A stretch of 37,009 nt of DNA from Alsobacter sp040380755 (GCA_040380755.1 JBEIIL010000023.1:1-37009), one strand, 5' to 3'; counted from the first letter of the stretch, positions 1 through 10,949 are shown. Program-made: numbers and translations. Notes: generated by a model from the sequence alone, not told the origin.

Positions 1-2
1 CC

Positions 3-578
3 CCCGCCGGACTGGTGCTGCTGGCGGCGGCCGTGACCGGTCCCGCTCTGATCCAGGCGAGCCATGCCGCCGTCTATGCGTTCAGCACGCTGCACTGGCA
101 GACGAAGGGCCTGTCCTCCCCGGTGGTCGGCGCCCTGTGGGCCACCGGAATTGTCGGTGAGGTCACGGTCTTCGCCATCGCCGGACGCCTCGTCGTCGGC
201 GAGCGCGGCGCCCTCGCCCTGCTGGCGGCGGGCGGGCTGGCGGCCATCGCCCGCTGGCTCGGAATGGCGCTCGATCCGTCCCTGCCGGTGCTCGTGGCCC
301 TGCAGGTCGGCCACGGCCTCAGCTTCGGCGCCACCCATCTCGGGAGCGTCTTCCTGCTCATGCGGCTGGTCGATGATCGCCGGTCGGCGCAGGCGCAGGG
401 CTGGCTCGCCGCCGTCTGGGCCCTGGCGATGGCGGTTCTGACCAACCTCGCTGGCCAGTTGTCAGCACCATGGGGCCAGGCGATCTACCTCCCCATGGCA
501 GCAGCTGCGGCCATTGGCCTCACTCTTGTCGCTGGTGTCGCGTTGGCGCGCATGCGCCCGGTTTCAGTCGCGGTCTAG
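3..578 (+). CDS. MFS permease of the phenylpropionate-permease-like group, C-terminal part
   Basis: The reading frame is open from the window edge, so the N-terminal half lies outside. The visible 190 or so residues are hydrophobic and carry about five to six membrane helices. The pattern of a Trp-Gln pair after a helix, then a G-L-W-A-x-G-x-x-x-E-V segment and a later HGLSFGATHLG segment, resembles the MFS_1_like family (HcaT/phenylpropionate permease and nucleoside:H+ symporter-like proteins). It would sit in the inner membrane as a secondary transporter; the substrate cannot be told. A GTG at 15 could be mistaken for a start, but the frame and the hydrophobic pattern continue upstream of it. 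The C-terminus is short and basic (R-M-R-P) before the TAG. A 10-nt GACCGCGGTC palindrome lies just downstream at 585-594. Confidence 0.8.
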   Translation, partial: PAGLVLLAAAVTGPALIQASHAAVYAFSTLHWQTKGLSSPVVGALWATGIVGEVTVFAIAGRLVVGERGALALLAAGGLAAIARWLGMALDPSLPVLVALQVGHGLSFGATHLGSVFLLMRLVDDRRSAQAQGWLAAVWALAMAVLTNLAGQLSAPWGQAIYLPMAAAAAIGLTLVAGVALARMRPVSVAV

Positions 579-835
579 CTGCCTGACCGCGGTCCAGATT
601 GGGATCGGGCGCTCAGGTTTGGGATTCTGAGCTAATCCATCGCCACAGGGGCATTGCTACCTCTACATTCTGTCGGGGATCGAGCGCCTGGGGTATGACG
701 GCTGTCGCCGACCGGATCCTGCCGTGCGTGTGGGCCGGATGCGGTCCGGTCGCCGCGGTTTCCTCCGGGATGCGATCATCGCCATGCGAAGGGGCTCCGG
801 TCCCCGCGTCATTCCGGATTGTCGTGGGAGGCTCC

Positions 836-2221
<1,386 letters not shown>

Positions 2222-2230
2222 TCGCACAAT

Positions 2231-3373
2231 ATGTCTGCACCGGTAACCCAGATCAGCCCCGACGACCGCCCTTCGCGGCGGTCGCGGGGCATTCGCATCC
2301 CTGTGCTCGGGATCGGCCCTGTCGCCGCGGCCATGCTGCTGGCCGCGTGCTCGCCACAAGCCGACGCACCGGCGCCGCCGCCGGTCCGGCCGGTGCGGAC
2401 GATGACCGTGGCCCTTGAACGCCCCGAGCCAGCCGCGACCTTCCCCGGGCGCATCGAAGCCAAGGAACAGGCGGCACTCGGCTTCCGCATCGGTGGCCGC
2501 ATCACCGAGCGCCTCGTGGGTGTCGGTGCGTCGGTGAAAGCCGGCGACATCCTGGCTCGCCTCGACCCCGAGAACGAGCTCAACGACCTGCGCTCCGCCC
2601 GCGCGGCGCTGGCCGCGGCCGAGGGCGTGCTGCGGCAGGCCGAGGGCCGGCTCGAGCGTCAGCAGCACCTCTATTCCCGCAACGTCACCTCCCGCGCCGA
2701 GTTCGAGGACGCCGGCCAGGGCCGCAAGACGGCGCGCGCCCAGGTTGACGCCGCCGCAGCGAATGTCCGGATTGCCGAGGACGTGGTGGGCTTCACCACC
2801 CTCAAGGCCGATGCCCCCGGCGTTGTCACCACCATTGGCGCCGAGCCGGGCGAGGTGGTGTCGCCAGGCCGCATGGTCATGACGCTGGCGCGCCGCGGTG
2901 GCCGCGACGCGGTCTTCGATGTACCGGCGGACTCGCTCTCCTATCTGGGCGTCGACGCCCGCGTCACCGTCAACGGTGCGTCTGATCCAACGGCCACCGC
3001 CGAAGGGCGGGTGCGCGAGGTCGCGCCCGAGGCCGACGCCGTGACGCGCCTGTTCAGGGTCCGTGTCGGGCTGATCGACCCGCCGCCGGGGCTGGCGCTG
3101 GGCTCGGCTGTCCAGGGCACCTTTGCGAAGACTGCCAAGGCCGGGGTTGCCGTGCCGGTTGCCGCGATCGTGCGATCCGCCAAGGAAGCTGCCGTCTGGC
3201 TGGTGGATCCGGCAACCCGCAAGCTGGCCCTGCGGCCGGTGCAGCTGGTCGGCGAGGATCCGGCCTATGCCGTGATCGGCGGCGGGCTGGCCGACGGCGA
3301 CGTCGTTGTCACTGCTGGGGCTGGTAGCCTCAAGGCCGGCCAGCTGGTCCGCCTCGCCGGGGTGGAACAGTAA
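2231..3373 (+). CDS. RND efflux periplasmic adaptor lipoprotein (first of two)
   Basis: A 380-residue membrane fusion protein. A hydrophobic stretch ends in the lipobox LLAAC, so Cys40 would be lipidated and the protein held on the periplasmic face of the inner membrane. The order is typical of HlyD/AcrA-type adaptors: a lipoyl half-motif (GRIEAKEQAALGFRIGG), an alanine-rich coiled coil around residues 110-185, the second lipoyl half (DAPGVVTTIGAEPGEVV), then beta-barrel and membrane-proximal domains. The stop codon is immediately followed by the pump ATG (1-nt overlap, TAATG), indicating co-translation. It is clearly paralogous to the adaptor at 6441: both share RQQHL, the DAPGVVT and GAEPGEVV motifs, and REVxPEADxVTRxFRVRVGL. 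The start may be slightly downstream, because about 20 polar residues precede the hydrophobic segment and the ribosome site is weak. Confidence 0.92.
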   Translation: MSAPVTQISPDDRPSRRSRGIRIPVLGIGPVAAAMLLAACSPQADAPAPPPVRPVRTMTVALERPEPAATFPGRIEAKEQAALGFRIGGRITERLVGVGASVKAGDILARLDPENELNDLRSARAALAAAEGVLRQAEGRLERQQHLYSRNVTSRAEFEDAGQGRKTARAQVDAAAANVRIAEDVVGFTTLKADAPGVVTTIGAEPGEVVSPGRMVMTLARRGGRDAVFDVPADSLSYLGVDARVTVNGASDPTATAEGRVREVAPEADAVTRLFRVRVGLIDPPPGLALGSAVQGTFAKTAKAGVAVPVAAIVRSAKEAAVWLVDPATRKLALRPVQLVGEDPAYAVIGGGLADGDVVVTAGAGSLKAGQLVRLAGVEQ

Positions 3374-6300
3374 TGCCCTTCAACCTGTCCGACTGGGCCC
3401 TGCGCCACCGCTCCTTCGTCATCTACATGATGCTGGTCTCCGTGGTGGCGGGTGTGCTGGCATTCATCAAGCTGGGCCGCAGCGAGGATCCGTCCTTCGT
3501 CATCAAGACGATGGTGGTGTCGGCCGCATGGCCTGGCGCCACCATGGAGGACACCCTCAAGCAGGTGACCGAGCGGCTCGAACGCAAGCTCGAGGAAGTG
3601 GCCGATATCGACTTCCTGCGCAGCTACACGACACGTGGCATCACCACGATCTTCGTCAACCTGAAGCAGTCAGTTCCTGGCTCGAAGGTCGAGGGTCTGT
3701 GGCAGCAGGTGCGCAACCAGGTTGCCGACATCCGCCACACCCTCCCGCAGGGTGTCGTCGGGCCGTTCTTCAACGACCGCTTCGGCGACACCTTCGGCAT
3801 CATCTACGGCTTCACCGCCGATGGCTTCTCGCGGCGCGAGCTGCGCGACCATGTCGAGGACATCCGCTCCCGCCTGCTGCAGGTGAAGGACGTCTCCAAG
3901 ATCGAGATGATCGGCGCCCAGGACGAGCGCATCTTCATCGAATTCTCGGTCCGCGAGATGGCCCGCCTGCGCATCGACCGCGGCGCGCTGCTCGCCGCCC
4001 TGCAGAGCCAGAACATCGTGCGCCCCTCGGGCACGATCAACACCGACGACGAGCGGCTGACGGTCAGGGTCTCGGGCGCCTTCGCGTCCGAGGACGACCT
4101 GCGCGACGTCAATTTCGCCGTCGGGGATCGCATGGTCCGCCTCGCCGACATCGCCACCGTCCGGCGTGCCCATGTCGATCCGCCCCAGCCCGTGTTCCGC
4201 GTCAACGGCCAGGAGGCGCTTGGCCTGGGCATCGCCATGCAGGATGGCGGCGACATCCTTGCGCTGGGCGAGAACCTCAAGGCGGCAATGACCAAGATCA
4301 CCGCCGGCCTGCCCCACGGCATAGAGCCCAAGCTGGTGGCGGACCAGTCCACCACCGTCCGCTATGCCATTGCCGACTTCATGACCTCGTTGTGGCAGTC
4401 GGTCGCGATCATCCTCGTCGTCAGCTTCATCGCACTGGGCGTGCGCGCCGGGCTCGTCGTGGCGCTGGCGATTCCGCTGACGCTCGCCATCGTCTTTGCG
4501 CTGATGGACGTGGCGAACATCGACATGCAGCGCGTCTCGCTCGGCGCACTGATCATAGCGCTGGCGCTGCTCGTCGACGACGCCATGACGACAACGGACG
4601 CCACCATGTCGCGCCTTGCGGCCGGCGACCCCAAGGAGATCGCGGCGACCTACGCCTACAAGCAGTATGCGATTGCGATGCTGGCCGGCACGTTCGTCAC
4701 CATTGCCGGCTTCGTGCCCATCGGCTTCGCGGCGAGCTCCGCCGGTGAGTACACCTTCTCGCTGTTCGCCGTCGTCAGCATCGCGCTGATCGTGTCGTGG
4801 ATCGTCGCGGTCGTCTTCGCGCCCGTGCTTGGCGTGGCGATCCTGAAAGTGCCGGCGAAGACCGGCAATGCCCCGCCCGGCGGCGTGGTCGCGGCCTTCC
4901 GCGGCCTGCTTGACACGGCCATCCGCTTCCGCTGGATCACCATCGCGGCGACGGTCGGGCTGTTTGTCGTCTCCGTGCTCGCGTTGCCGCTGGTGCCGCG
5001 ACAGTTCTTCCCGGCCTCGGACCGGACGGAGCTTCTCGTCGACCTGCGCCTGCCGCAGGGTGCCTCGATGCAGGCCAGCAAAACCGTGTCGGCGCGCTTC
5101 GACGCCATGCTGAAGGGCGATGCGGACGTCGAGCGCTGGAGCACCTATGTGGGTCGCGGCGCCATCCGCTTCTACCTGCCGCTCAACGCCCAGCTGCCGA
5201 ACGAGTTCTTCAGCCAGGTCGTCATCGTCGCCAAGGATGTCGAGGCCCGCGAGCGGCTGCACAAGCGGCTTGAGGCCAACCTGGCGACGGAGTTCCCTGC
5301 ACTGGTCACCCGCGTCTACCCGCTCGAGCTCGGCCCGCCGGTCGGCTGGCCGATCCAGTATCGCGTCAGCGGCGAGGACGTCGGCGAGATCCGCGCCATC
5401 GCCATGAAGCTGGCCCAGGCACTGTCGGCCAACGGCAAGGTGAAGCAGGTCGGGTTTGACTGGATGGAGTCAGCCCGCGAGCTGCGGCTGCGGATCGACC
5501 AGGACGAGGTCCGCCGCCTCGGCCTCAGCTCCCAGGCGCTGTCTGGAATCCTCACCACCGTGCTGTCCGGCGCGGCCGTGACGCAGGTGCGCGATGACAT
5601 CTACCTGGTCGATGTCGTGGCCAGAGCCCGCAACGACGAGCGCGATTCTCCGCAGTCGCTGCGCGACCTGCAGGTGGCGATCCCGGGCGGGCGCACCGTC
5701 GCGCTGTCGCAGTTCGTGTCCTTCGAATACAGCCAGGACTACCCGCTGATCTGGCGGCGCGACCGGGTCACGACGCTGACGGTCGAGGCCGACATCATCC
5801 CGGGCGCGCTGCCCGAGACGGTCGTGTCGGCGCTCGAACCGGCACTCACCGCGCTGCGGGCGTCGCTGCCGACCGGCTACCGCATCGACACCGGCGGCAC
5901 AGTGGAGGAGAGCGCCAAGTCGCAGGCCTCGGTCGTCGCCGTGGTGCCGTTGATGCTGCTGCTGATGCTCACGGTGCTGATGGCCGAGCTGCAGAGCTTC
6001 GCCAAGATGGCGATCGTGCTCAGCATCGCACCGCTTGGCCTGATCGGCGTCGTCGGCGCCCTGCTGCTGTCGGGCAAACCGCTGGGCTTCGTCGCCGTGC
6101 TCGGCATCCTGGCGCTGATCGGGATCATCACCAAGAATGCCGTGATCCTGGTCGGCCAGATCGAATCCGAGCGCGCGGCCGGCAAGAGCGTCCGCGAGGC
6201 CGCGCTCGACGCCAGCGCCACCCGCTTCCGGCCGATCATGCTGACCGCGGTCTCCACCGTGCTGGGCATGATCCCGATCGCCCCGACGGTGTTCTGGGGC

Positions 6301-6444
6301 CCGATGGCCTTCGCCATCATGGGCGGCCTCCTCGTCGCCACCGTGCTGACGCTGATCTTCCTGCCGACGCTCTACGTCGCCTGGTTCGGGCGCGCCGGCG
6401 CGGAGCCGGACAAGCCTGCCGTCGCCAGGGAGGCCACCTCGTGA
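3373..6444 (+). CDS. RND family efflux pump inner-membrane permease
   Basis: A 1023-residue pump, normal length for AcrB-like (HAE-1 type) transporters. It exports substrates from the periplasm or inner leaflet using the proton gradient. The N-terminal helix is followed by a large periplasmic domain, a run of helices around residues 335-500, a second helix and periplasmic domain, and the C-terminal helices. The proton-relay residues are present: the Asp pair in LLVDDAMTTTD (TM4) and the Lys in GIITKNAVILVG (TM10). The gene starts at the first adaptor's stop codon and overlaps the second adaptor's GTG by 4 nt. Two adaptors with one pump recalls TriABC of Pseudomonas, although here the adaptors flank the pump. 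No TolC-type outer-membrane channel is encoded in the window, so one must be supplied from elsewhere. Substrate is unknown. Confidence 0.95.
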   Translation: MPFNLSDWALRHRSFVIYMMLVSVVAGVLAFIKLGRSEDPSFVIKTMVVSAAWPGATMEDTLKQVTERLERKLEEVADIDFLRSYTTRGITTIFVNLKQSVPGSKVEGLWQQVRNQVADIRHTLPQGVVGPFFNDRFGDTFGIIYGFTADGFSRRELRDHVEDIRSRLLQVKDVSKIEMIGAQDERIFIEFSVREMARLRIDRGALLAALQSQNIVRPSGTINTDDERLTVRVSGAFASEDDLRDVNFAVGDRMVRLADIATVRRAHVDPPQPVFRVNGQEALGLGIAMQDGGDILALGENLKAAMTKITAGLPHGIEPKLVADQSTTVRYAIADFMTSLWQSVAIILVVSFIALGVRAGLVVALAIPLTLAIVFALMDVANIDMQRVSLGALIIALALLVDDAMTTTDATMSRLAAGDPKEIAATYAYKQYAIAMLAGTFVTIAGFVPIGFAASSAGEYTFSLFAVVSIALIVSWIVAVVFAPVLGVAILKVPAKTGNAPPGGVVAAFRGLLDTAIRFRWITIAATVGLFVVSVLALPLVPRQFFPASDRTELLVDLRLPQGASMQASKTVSARFDAMLKGDADVERWSTYVGRGAIRFYLPLNAQLPNEFFSQVVIVAKDVEARERLHKRLEANLATEFPALVTRVYPLELGPPVGWPIQYRVSGEDVGEIRAIAMKLAQALSANGKVKQVGFDWMESARELRLRIDQDEVRRLGLSSQALSGILTTVLSGAAVTQVRDDIYLVDVVARARNDERDSPQSLRDLQVAIPGGRTVALSQFVSFEYSQDYPLIWRRDRVTTLTVEADIIPGALPETVVSALEPALTALRASLPTGYRIDTGGTVEESAKSQASVVAVVPLMLLLMLTVLMAELQSFAKMAIVLSIAPLGLIGVVGALLLSGKPLGFVAVLGILALIGIITKNAVILVGQIESERAAGKSVREAALDASATRFRPIMLTAVSTVLGMIPIAPTVFWGPMAFAIMGGLLVATVLTLIFLPTLYVAWFGRAGAEPDKPAVAREATS

Positions 6445-7601
6445 CACGGATCGCCGTCTCTGCACCGGGCACGTCCCGGCTGATCGCCGCCGCAGCCGCC
6501 ATCCTGCTGCTCGCCGGCTGCCAGGCCGAAACGCCGGCCGCAAACAGCGCCCGGCCCGTCACCGTCTTCACCGTCGAGGCCTCGCGCCTCACCGACACGG
6601 TGCAGCTGACCGGCGATATCCAGGCGCAAAAGGACGTCGACGCCGCCTTCCGCATCGCCGGCAAGATGACCGAACGCCCGGTCAATGTCGGTGACACGGT
6701 GAAGGCCGGTCAGGTCCTTGCCCGGCTCGACTCGGCCACCGAGCAGAACGCCCTGCAGGCCGCCAAGGCGGCGCTCACCGCTGCACGCGGCGAGGTTGCG
6801 ACAGCGCGCAACGCGTTCGATCGCCAGCAGCATTTGATGAACCAGGGCTTCACCACCCGGCCGCGCTTCGACCAGGCCCGCCAGGCGCTGGAGACGGCTC
6901 AGTCGCGGCTCGAGGACGCGGAGGCGCGCAGCGACGCGGCGCGTGACCGGCTCGGCTTCACCGAGCTTGTCGCCGACGCCCCTGGCGTCGTGACCGCCCG
7001 CGGCGCCGAGCCCGGCGAAGTGGTGCAGCCAGGCCGGATGATCGTGCGCCTGGCGCGCGGTGACGGCCGCGACGCGGTGTTCGAGGTGCCTGCCGCCATG
7101 CTCCGCGCCGGCAACACGACGACCACTGTCGACGTGGCGCTGGCCGGTGACCCGGCTGTCACCGCGGTCGGCCGCATCCGCGAGGTCTCGCCGGAGGCTG
7201 ATCCGGTGACCCGCACGTTCCGCGTGCGCGTTGGTCTGGACAATCCGCCGGAGGCTATGCGGCTTGGCGCCACCATCATCGGCACGGTTGCTCTGGCGTC
7301 GAATGTCATCACCGCCATTCCGGCTATGGCCCTGACATCCGACCGCGGCGCTCCGGCCGTCTGGGTCATCGATCCGGCCAGCTCGACGGTGGCGCTGCGC
7401 CCGGTCGACGTGCTGCGCTTCGACACCGATCGCGTCATCCTCGCGCAGGGGCTCGAGCCGGGCGACGTCATCGTCGCCGCTGGCGTCCAGGCCCTGTTTC
7501 CGGGACAACGGGTGCGGCCACTCGCGCCCCGCAAACTCGCAACGCAGACCACGACTCTTAACGACGAAGGCGGGCCTTTGCCCGGGGGGACCAGGGGATG
7601 A
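6441..7601 (+). CDS. RND efflux periplasmic adaptor lipoprotein (second of two)
   Basis: A 386-residue adaptor starting with GTG that overlaps the pump's TGA (GTGA). A signal segment ends in LLLAGC, giving a lipidated Cys27. It has the same domain order as the first adaptor: lipoyl half (GDIQAQKDVDAAFRIAGKM), a coiled coil with alternating Ala/Gln/Arg around residues 95-170, second lipoyl half (DAPGVVTARGAEPGEVVQ), beta-barrel and a membrane-proximal domain. The long stretches of identity with the adaptor at 2231 suggest duplication and divergence. In TriABC-type systems both adaptors are needed and are not interchangeable; the same may hold here. The stop overlaps the ATG of the AbgT-type transporter gene (ATGA), tying that transporter to the efflux operon. 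Confidence 0.93.
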   Translation: MTRIAVSAPGTSRLIAAAAAILLLAGCQAETPAANSARPVTVFTVEASRLTDTVQLTGDIQAQKDVDAAFRIAGKMTERPVNVGDTVKAGQVLARLDSATEQNALQAAKAALTAARGEVATARNAFDRQQHLMNQGFTTRPRFDQARQALETAQSRLEDAEARSDAARDRLGFTELVADAPGVVTARGAEPGEVVQPGRMIVRLARGDGRDAVFEVPAAMLRAGNTTTTVDVALAGDPAVTAVGRIREVSPEADPVTRTFRVRVGLDNPPEAMRLGATIIGTVALASNVITAIPAMALTSDRGAPAVWVIDPASSTVALRPVDVLRFDTDRVILAQGLEPGDVIVAAGVQALFPGQRVRPLAPRKLATQTTTLNDEGGPLPGGTRG

Positions 7602-9154
7602 AACAGCCAACCGCGACGACGCCTGCCAACAGATCCGTGATGGAGCGGTTCCTCGACGCGGTCGAGGCCGTCGGCAACAAGGTGTCGCACCCGGTCGTCA
7701 TCTTCCTCATCCTGATCGCCATCGTGATCGGCCTGTCCGCCATCCTGAGCTTCTTCGGGACGTCGGTGACCGTCGACCAGATCAATCCGCAGACCCAGAA
7801 GATCGAGCCGGTCACCACCGAGCTGCGCAGCCTGCTCAGCACCGAGGGCATCCGTTTCCTCTACATCTCGCTGATCCCCAATTTCATGAGCTTCACCGCC
7901 GTCGGCCTGATGATCGCCGCCATGATCGGCGCCGGCGTCGCCGAGGAATCCGGGTTGGTGAATGCCCTGATCCGCAAGCTGGTCATCGTCTCGCCGCGCT
8001 GGGCGCTGACCTACATCCTCGCCTTCGTGGGCATCATCGCCAGCATTGCCGCCGATGCCGGCTATCTGGTCCTGATCCCGCTCGCCGGCGTCGCCTATAT
8101 GAGCATCGGCCGCCATCCGCTCGCCGGCATTGCCCTCGGCTTTGCTGCGGTGGCGGGAGCCTTCACGGTCAACATGCTGATCAAGCCGCTTGACGCGGTC
8201 CTGGTCGAGTTCACCAATGACGCGATCCACCTCGTTGACCGCAACCGATCGATCGGCCTGGCGTCGAACGTCTTCTTCTCGATTGCTTCGGTGGCGTTCC
8301 TCACGGTTGTGATCGCGCTGATCACCGACAAGATCATCTCGCCGCGTTTGGGAGAATACAAGCCTGAGGCTGGCTCGACGGTCGGCAAGGAGACGGGCGC
8401 AACCCTCTCGGAGGCCGAACACCGCGGCCTGCGCTTCGCACTCTACGGTCTTCTCGGCGTGGTCGTCGTCATGGGGCTGCTGTCGGTTCCCGCCGGCGCG
8501 CCGCTGCGCAACCCGACGACCGGCGAGCTCATCGGCAATTCGCCCTTCATGAACGGGCTGATCGCGGTCATCACCATCACCTTCCTGACCACCGGATGGG
8601 CGTATGGTGTCGGCGCCGGGACGCTGAAGACGCTGACGGAGGTGATCCGCGCCATCGAGAAGGCGATCACCAATCTGGGCCCGACGATCTTCCTGTTCTT
8701 CGTGCTCAGCCAGTTCGTGGCCTACTTCACCTACACCAACATGGGCACGATCATGGCCCTGAAGCTGGCCGGTGTCCTGCAGGCTTCGAACATCGGCGCC
8801 CTGCCGCTGCTGCTCGGCTTCATCGTGGTCGTCGCCATCATCGACCTGCTGCTGACCGGTGCGATCGCCAAATGGGCCATCTTCGCGCCCGTCTTCGTAC
8901 CGCTGCTGATGAAGCTCGGCGTCGAGCCCGAGGCCGTGCTGGCCGCCTACCGGGTGGCGGATTCGCCAATGAACGCGATCACGCCGCTCAACGCCTATTT
9001 CGCCATGGTGGTCGGGCTGACGCAGAGATACGACAAGTCGTCTGGCGTCGGGACAGTCGTGTCGATGATGCTTCCCTATGTGGTGATCATGTTCGTCCTC
9101 TGGACCGCCCTGTTCGCGGTCTGGAAGATGCTGGGCCTGCCGTGGGGCCTTTGA
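7598..9154 (+). CDS. AbgT-family transporter
   Basis: A 518-residue inner-membrane protein with about 11-13 helices, matching the usual length of the AbgT family. Recognisable family segments include the N-terminal GNKVSHPVVIFLILI helix, the GAGVAEESGLVNALIRKLV loop, the IASIAADAGYLVLIPLAG segment and the RVADSPMNAITPLNAYF segment near the C-terminus. E. coli AbgT imports p-aminobenzoyl-glutamate, whereas MtrF and YdaH have been reported to export sulfonamides, so direction cannot be assumed. The gene overlaps the second adaptor by 4 nt and ends before a strong hairpin at 9188-9210, so it closes the operon that begins with the M20 peptidase or the first adaptor. The pairing of AbgT with an M20 peptidase recalls the abg operon; its fusion to an RND system is not standard. 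Confidence 0.93.
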   Translation: MKQPTATTPANRSVMERFLDAVEAVGNKVSHPVVIFLILIAIVIGLSAILSFFGTSVTVDQINPQTQKIEPVTTELRSLLSTEGIRFLYISLIPNFMSFTAVGLMIAAMIGAGVAEESGLVNALIRKLVIVSPRWALTYILAFVGIIASIAADAGYLVLIPLAGVAYMSIGRHPLAGIALGFAAVAGAFTVNMLIKPLDAVLVEFTNDAIHLVDRNRSIGLASNVFFSIASVAFLTVVIALITDKIISPRLGEYKPEAGSTVGKETGATLSEAEHRGLRFALYGLLGVVVVMGLLSVPAGAPLRNPTTGELIGNSPFMNGLIAVITITFLTTGWAYGVGAGTLKTLTEVIRAIEKAITNLGPTIFLFFVLSQFVAYFTYTNMGTIMALKLAGVLQASNIGALPLLLGFIVVVAIIDLLLTGAIAKWAIFAPVFVPLLMKLGVEPEAVLAAYRVADSPMNAITPLNAYFAMVVGLTQRYDKSSGVGTVVSMMLPYVVIMFVLWTALFAVWKMLGLPWGL

Positions 9155-9187
9155 GCCAGTGACCGACCGCCACGCTGCGACCACCGG

Positions 9188-9210
9188 CCGGGCCCCCGCA
9201 AGGGGCCCGG
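9188..9210 (+). terminator. GC-rich hairpin after the efflux/AbgT operon
   Basis: A perfect 9-bp stem (CCGGGCCCC at 9188-9196 and GGGGCCCGG at 9202-9210) closes a 5-nt loop, CGCAA. It lies 33 nt after the transporter stop codon and ahead of the next gene. There is no T-run behind it, so it is at best a terminator of the GC-rich alphaproteobacterial kind or an mRNA 3'-end stabiliser. Confidence 0.6.
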
Positions 9211-9244
9211 TCGCGTATGCCTGCGGATCAGGACCTGCCCCGTC

Positions 9245-10924
9245 ATGAGCGGCGGCCTGCCCGCGCTTGAACCGCTGCTGCCGGCAGAGCGGCGGATTTT
9301 GGCAGCGCTCCGGCTCGGTGATTTCGACCGCCTCGGCGACGGCTCGCTGCCGGCCGAGGGCGACCCCGAACGGGTCGTCCGCGCCGAGTTGCTGCGGTTC
9401 CTGCTGCTGGGCGGCGACGGCGTGGTGAAGCCCCACGAAAAGGGCGTGCGCGTCAGCGGCGGCTGGATCACCGGGCAGCTCGACCTCGAGGGCTGCCGGA
9501 TCCCCCGCGACATCGGCCTCAAGGATTGCCGCTTCGAGGCCGCGCCGGTGCTGCGCTCGGCCATCATCGACAATCTGTTTCTCGACGGCTCCGAGGTGCC
9601 GGGGATCGAGGCCGAGCGGCTCGAGGCCCGCGGCGGGCTGACGCTGCGCGGTGCCCGCGTCACCGGCGTCATCCGCCTCGCCGGTGCCGCCATCGGTGGC
9701 AGCCTCGAATGCGACGGCGCCGTTCTCGAACCCGGGGGCTCGACCGCGATCGCCGCGTCCGGCCTGCGCGCCGAGGGCGTCCTGCTGCGCGGTGCACAGG
9801 TCCGCGGCGGCATCGACCTGTCGGGCGCAAGGCTGGTGTCGGGCATCGAGGCGCAGGGCCTCGACCTCGCCCGCCCCGAGGGCACGGCTCTCAACGCCGA
9901 TTCGCTGGTCTCCCGCAGCAATGTCGTGCTGCGGCGCGCCACCATTGTCGGCGGGGTGCTGCTCGGCGGCGCCCTGATCGAGGGCGATCTCGACTGCAAT
10001 GGCACGACCTTCAGCAACCCCGGCGCCATGGCGCTCGATCTCGGCCGCGCCGTCGTCGAGGGCGGCTTCCTGCTGGCCGACGAGGCAGCGGTTGCCGGCA
10101 TCATGGACCTGACCGGGGCGCGGTTCGGCACGCTGCATGATGCGGCATCGGCCTGGCCGGCGGAAGGCGACCTGCTGCTCAACCGCTGCCTCTATGGCGG
10201 CTTCATCGACGCCCCGGTCGATGCGGCCGACCGCCTCGCCTGGCTCGGACGGCAGCGGCCGGAGCGCTGGGGCGAGGACTTCTGGCCCCAGCCCTTCGAG
10301 CAGCTCGCCACGGTCCTGCGCCAGATGGGCCACGGCGAAGACGCCCGCACGGTGCTGATCGAGAAGGAGCGCCAGCATCGCGCCGTGCGCCGCGCACGCA
10401 CCGCCAACCCGCTCTGGCGGACCGTGCTGGCAGCCAAGGACCTGATGCTCGGCATCACGCTCGGCTATGGCCTGCGGCCGCTGCTGGCCTGTGTCTGGCT
10501 GGCGCTGTTCTGGGCGGGCGGCGCTGTCATCTTCGCCCATGCGGACTCGGTCGGCGCGATGAAGCCCAACAGTGCCGTGGTGCTGCGGGCGCCCGAATGG
10601 ACGACCTGTCGCATCGAGCGCGGCCGCACCGTGGTGCAGGACGGCCGCGAGTTCCAGGGCCGTGCGGATCCGGGCCAGACACCACTCGCCTGCTTCCGCG
10701 CCCAGTTCGAGGCATTGAGTTATCCGGAATTCAACGCCCTGATGTATTCGCTCGATACGCTGTTCCCGGTGCTCGAGATCGGCCAGCGCAACTACTGGCG
10801 TCCTGATCCGGCGCAGCCCTTCGGCGGAGTCACCATCTGGTACTTCTACATCGAATCCGTCATCGGCTGGGTGCTGAGCCTGCTCGCCGTCGCCGGCTTC
10901 TCGGGACTGGTGAAATCGAACTGA
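9245..10924 (+). CDS. Right-handed beta-helix-like protein with C-terminal membrane helices, function unknown
   Basis: A 559-residue protein with no signal peptide. Residues of about 65-330 are a run of imperfect repeats of roughly 20 residues, with patterns such as LRGARVTGVIRLAGAAIGG and a periodic small or hydrophobic-Gly step, as in pentapeptide-like or bactofilin-like beta-helices. A linker with basic and Trp residues (FWPQPFEQLATVLRQMG, then EKERQHRAVRR) leads to a helix at about 405-430, an extracytoplasmic loop with two Cys, and a final helix at 531-556. A conserved-looking SLDTLFPVLEIGQRNYW segment precedes the last helix. Similar proteins are often labelled as membrane-associated oxidoreductases without biochemical support; I see no cofactor motif. 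It lies 25 nt upstream of a patatin gene on the same strand, so a membrane-related role is plausible. The ribosome site before the ATG is weak. Confidence 0.75.
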   Translation: MSGGLPALEPLLPAERRILAALRLGDFDRLGDGSLPAEGDPERVVRAELLRFLLLGGDGVVKPHEKGVRVSGGWITGQLDLEGCRIPRDIGLKDCRFEAAPVLRSAIIDNLFLDGSEVPGIEAERLEARGGLTLRGARVTGVIRLAGAAIGGSLECDGAVLEPGGSTAIAASGLRAEGVLLRGAQVRGGIDLSGARLVSGIEAQGLDLARPEGTALNADSLVSRSNVVLRRATIVGGVLLGGALIEGDLDCNGTTFSNPGAMALDLGRAVVEGGFLLADEAAVAGIMDLTGARFGTLHDAASAWPAEGDLLLNRCLYGGFIDAPVDAADRLAWLGRQRPERWGEDFWPQPFEQLATVLRQMGHGEDARTVLIEKERQHRAVRRARTANPLWRTVLAAKDLMLGITLGYGLRPLLACVWLALFWAGGAVIFAHADSVGAMKPNSAVVLRAPEWTTCRIERGRTVVQDGREFQGRADPGQTPLACFRAQFEALSYPEFNALMYSLDTLFPVLEIGQRNYWRPDPAQPFGGVTIWYFYIESVIGWVLSLLAVAGFSGLVKSN

Positions 10925-10949
10925 CCGGCCGCAAGGCCATGGGGATACA

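Noticed and set aside
599..835. N-terminal extension of the M20 peptidase
   Set aside because: The open frame upstream of 836 has no family similarity, and a good ribosome site precedes the ATG at 836.
3670..5262. A 530-codon minus-strand frame inside the RND pump
   Set aside because: Composition artefact antisense to a clear pump gene; no motif, no ribosome site.
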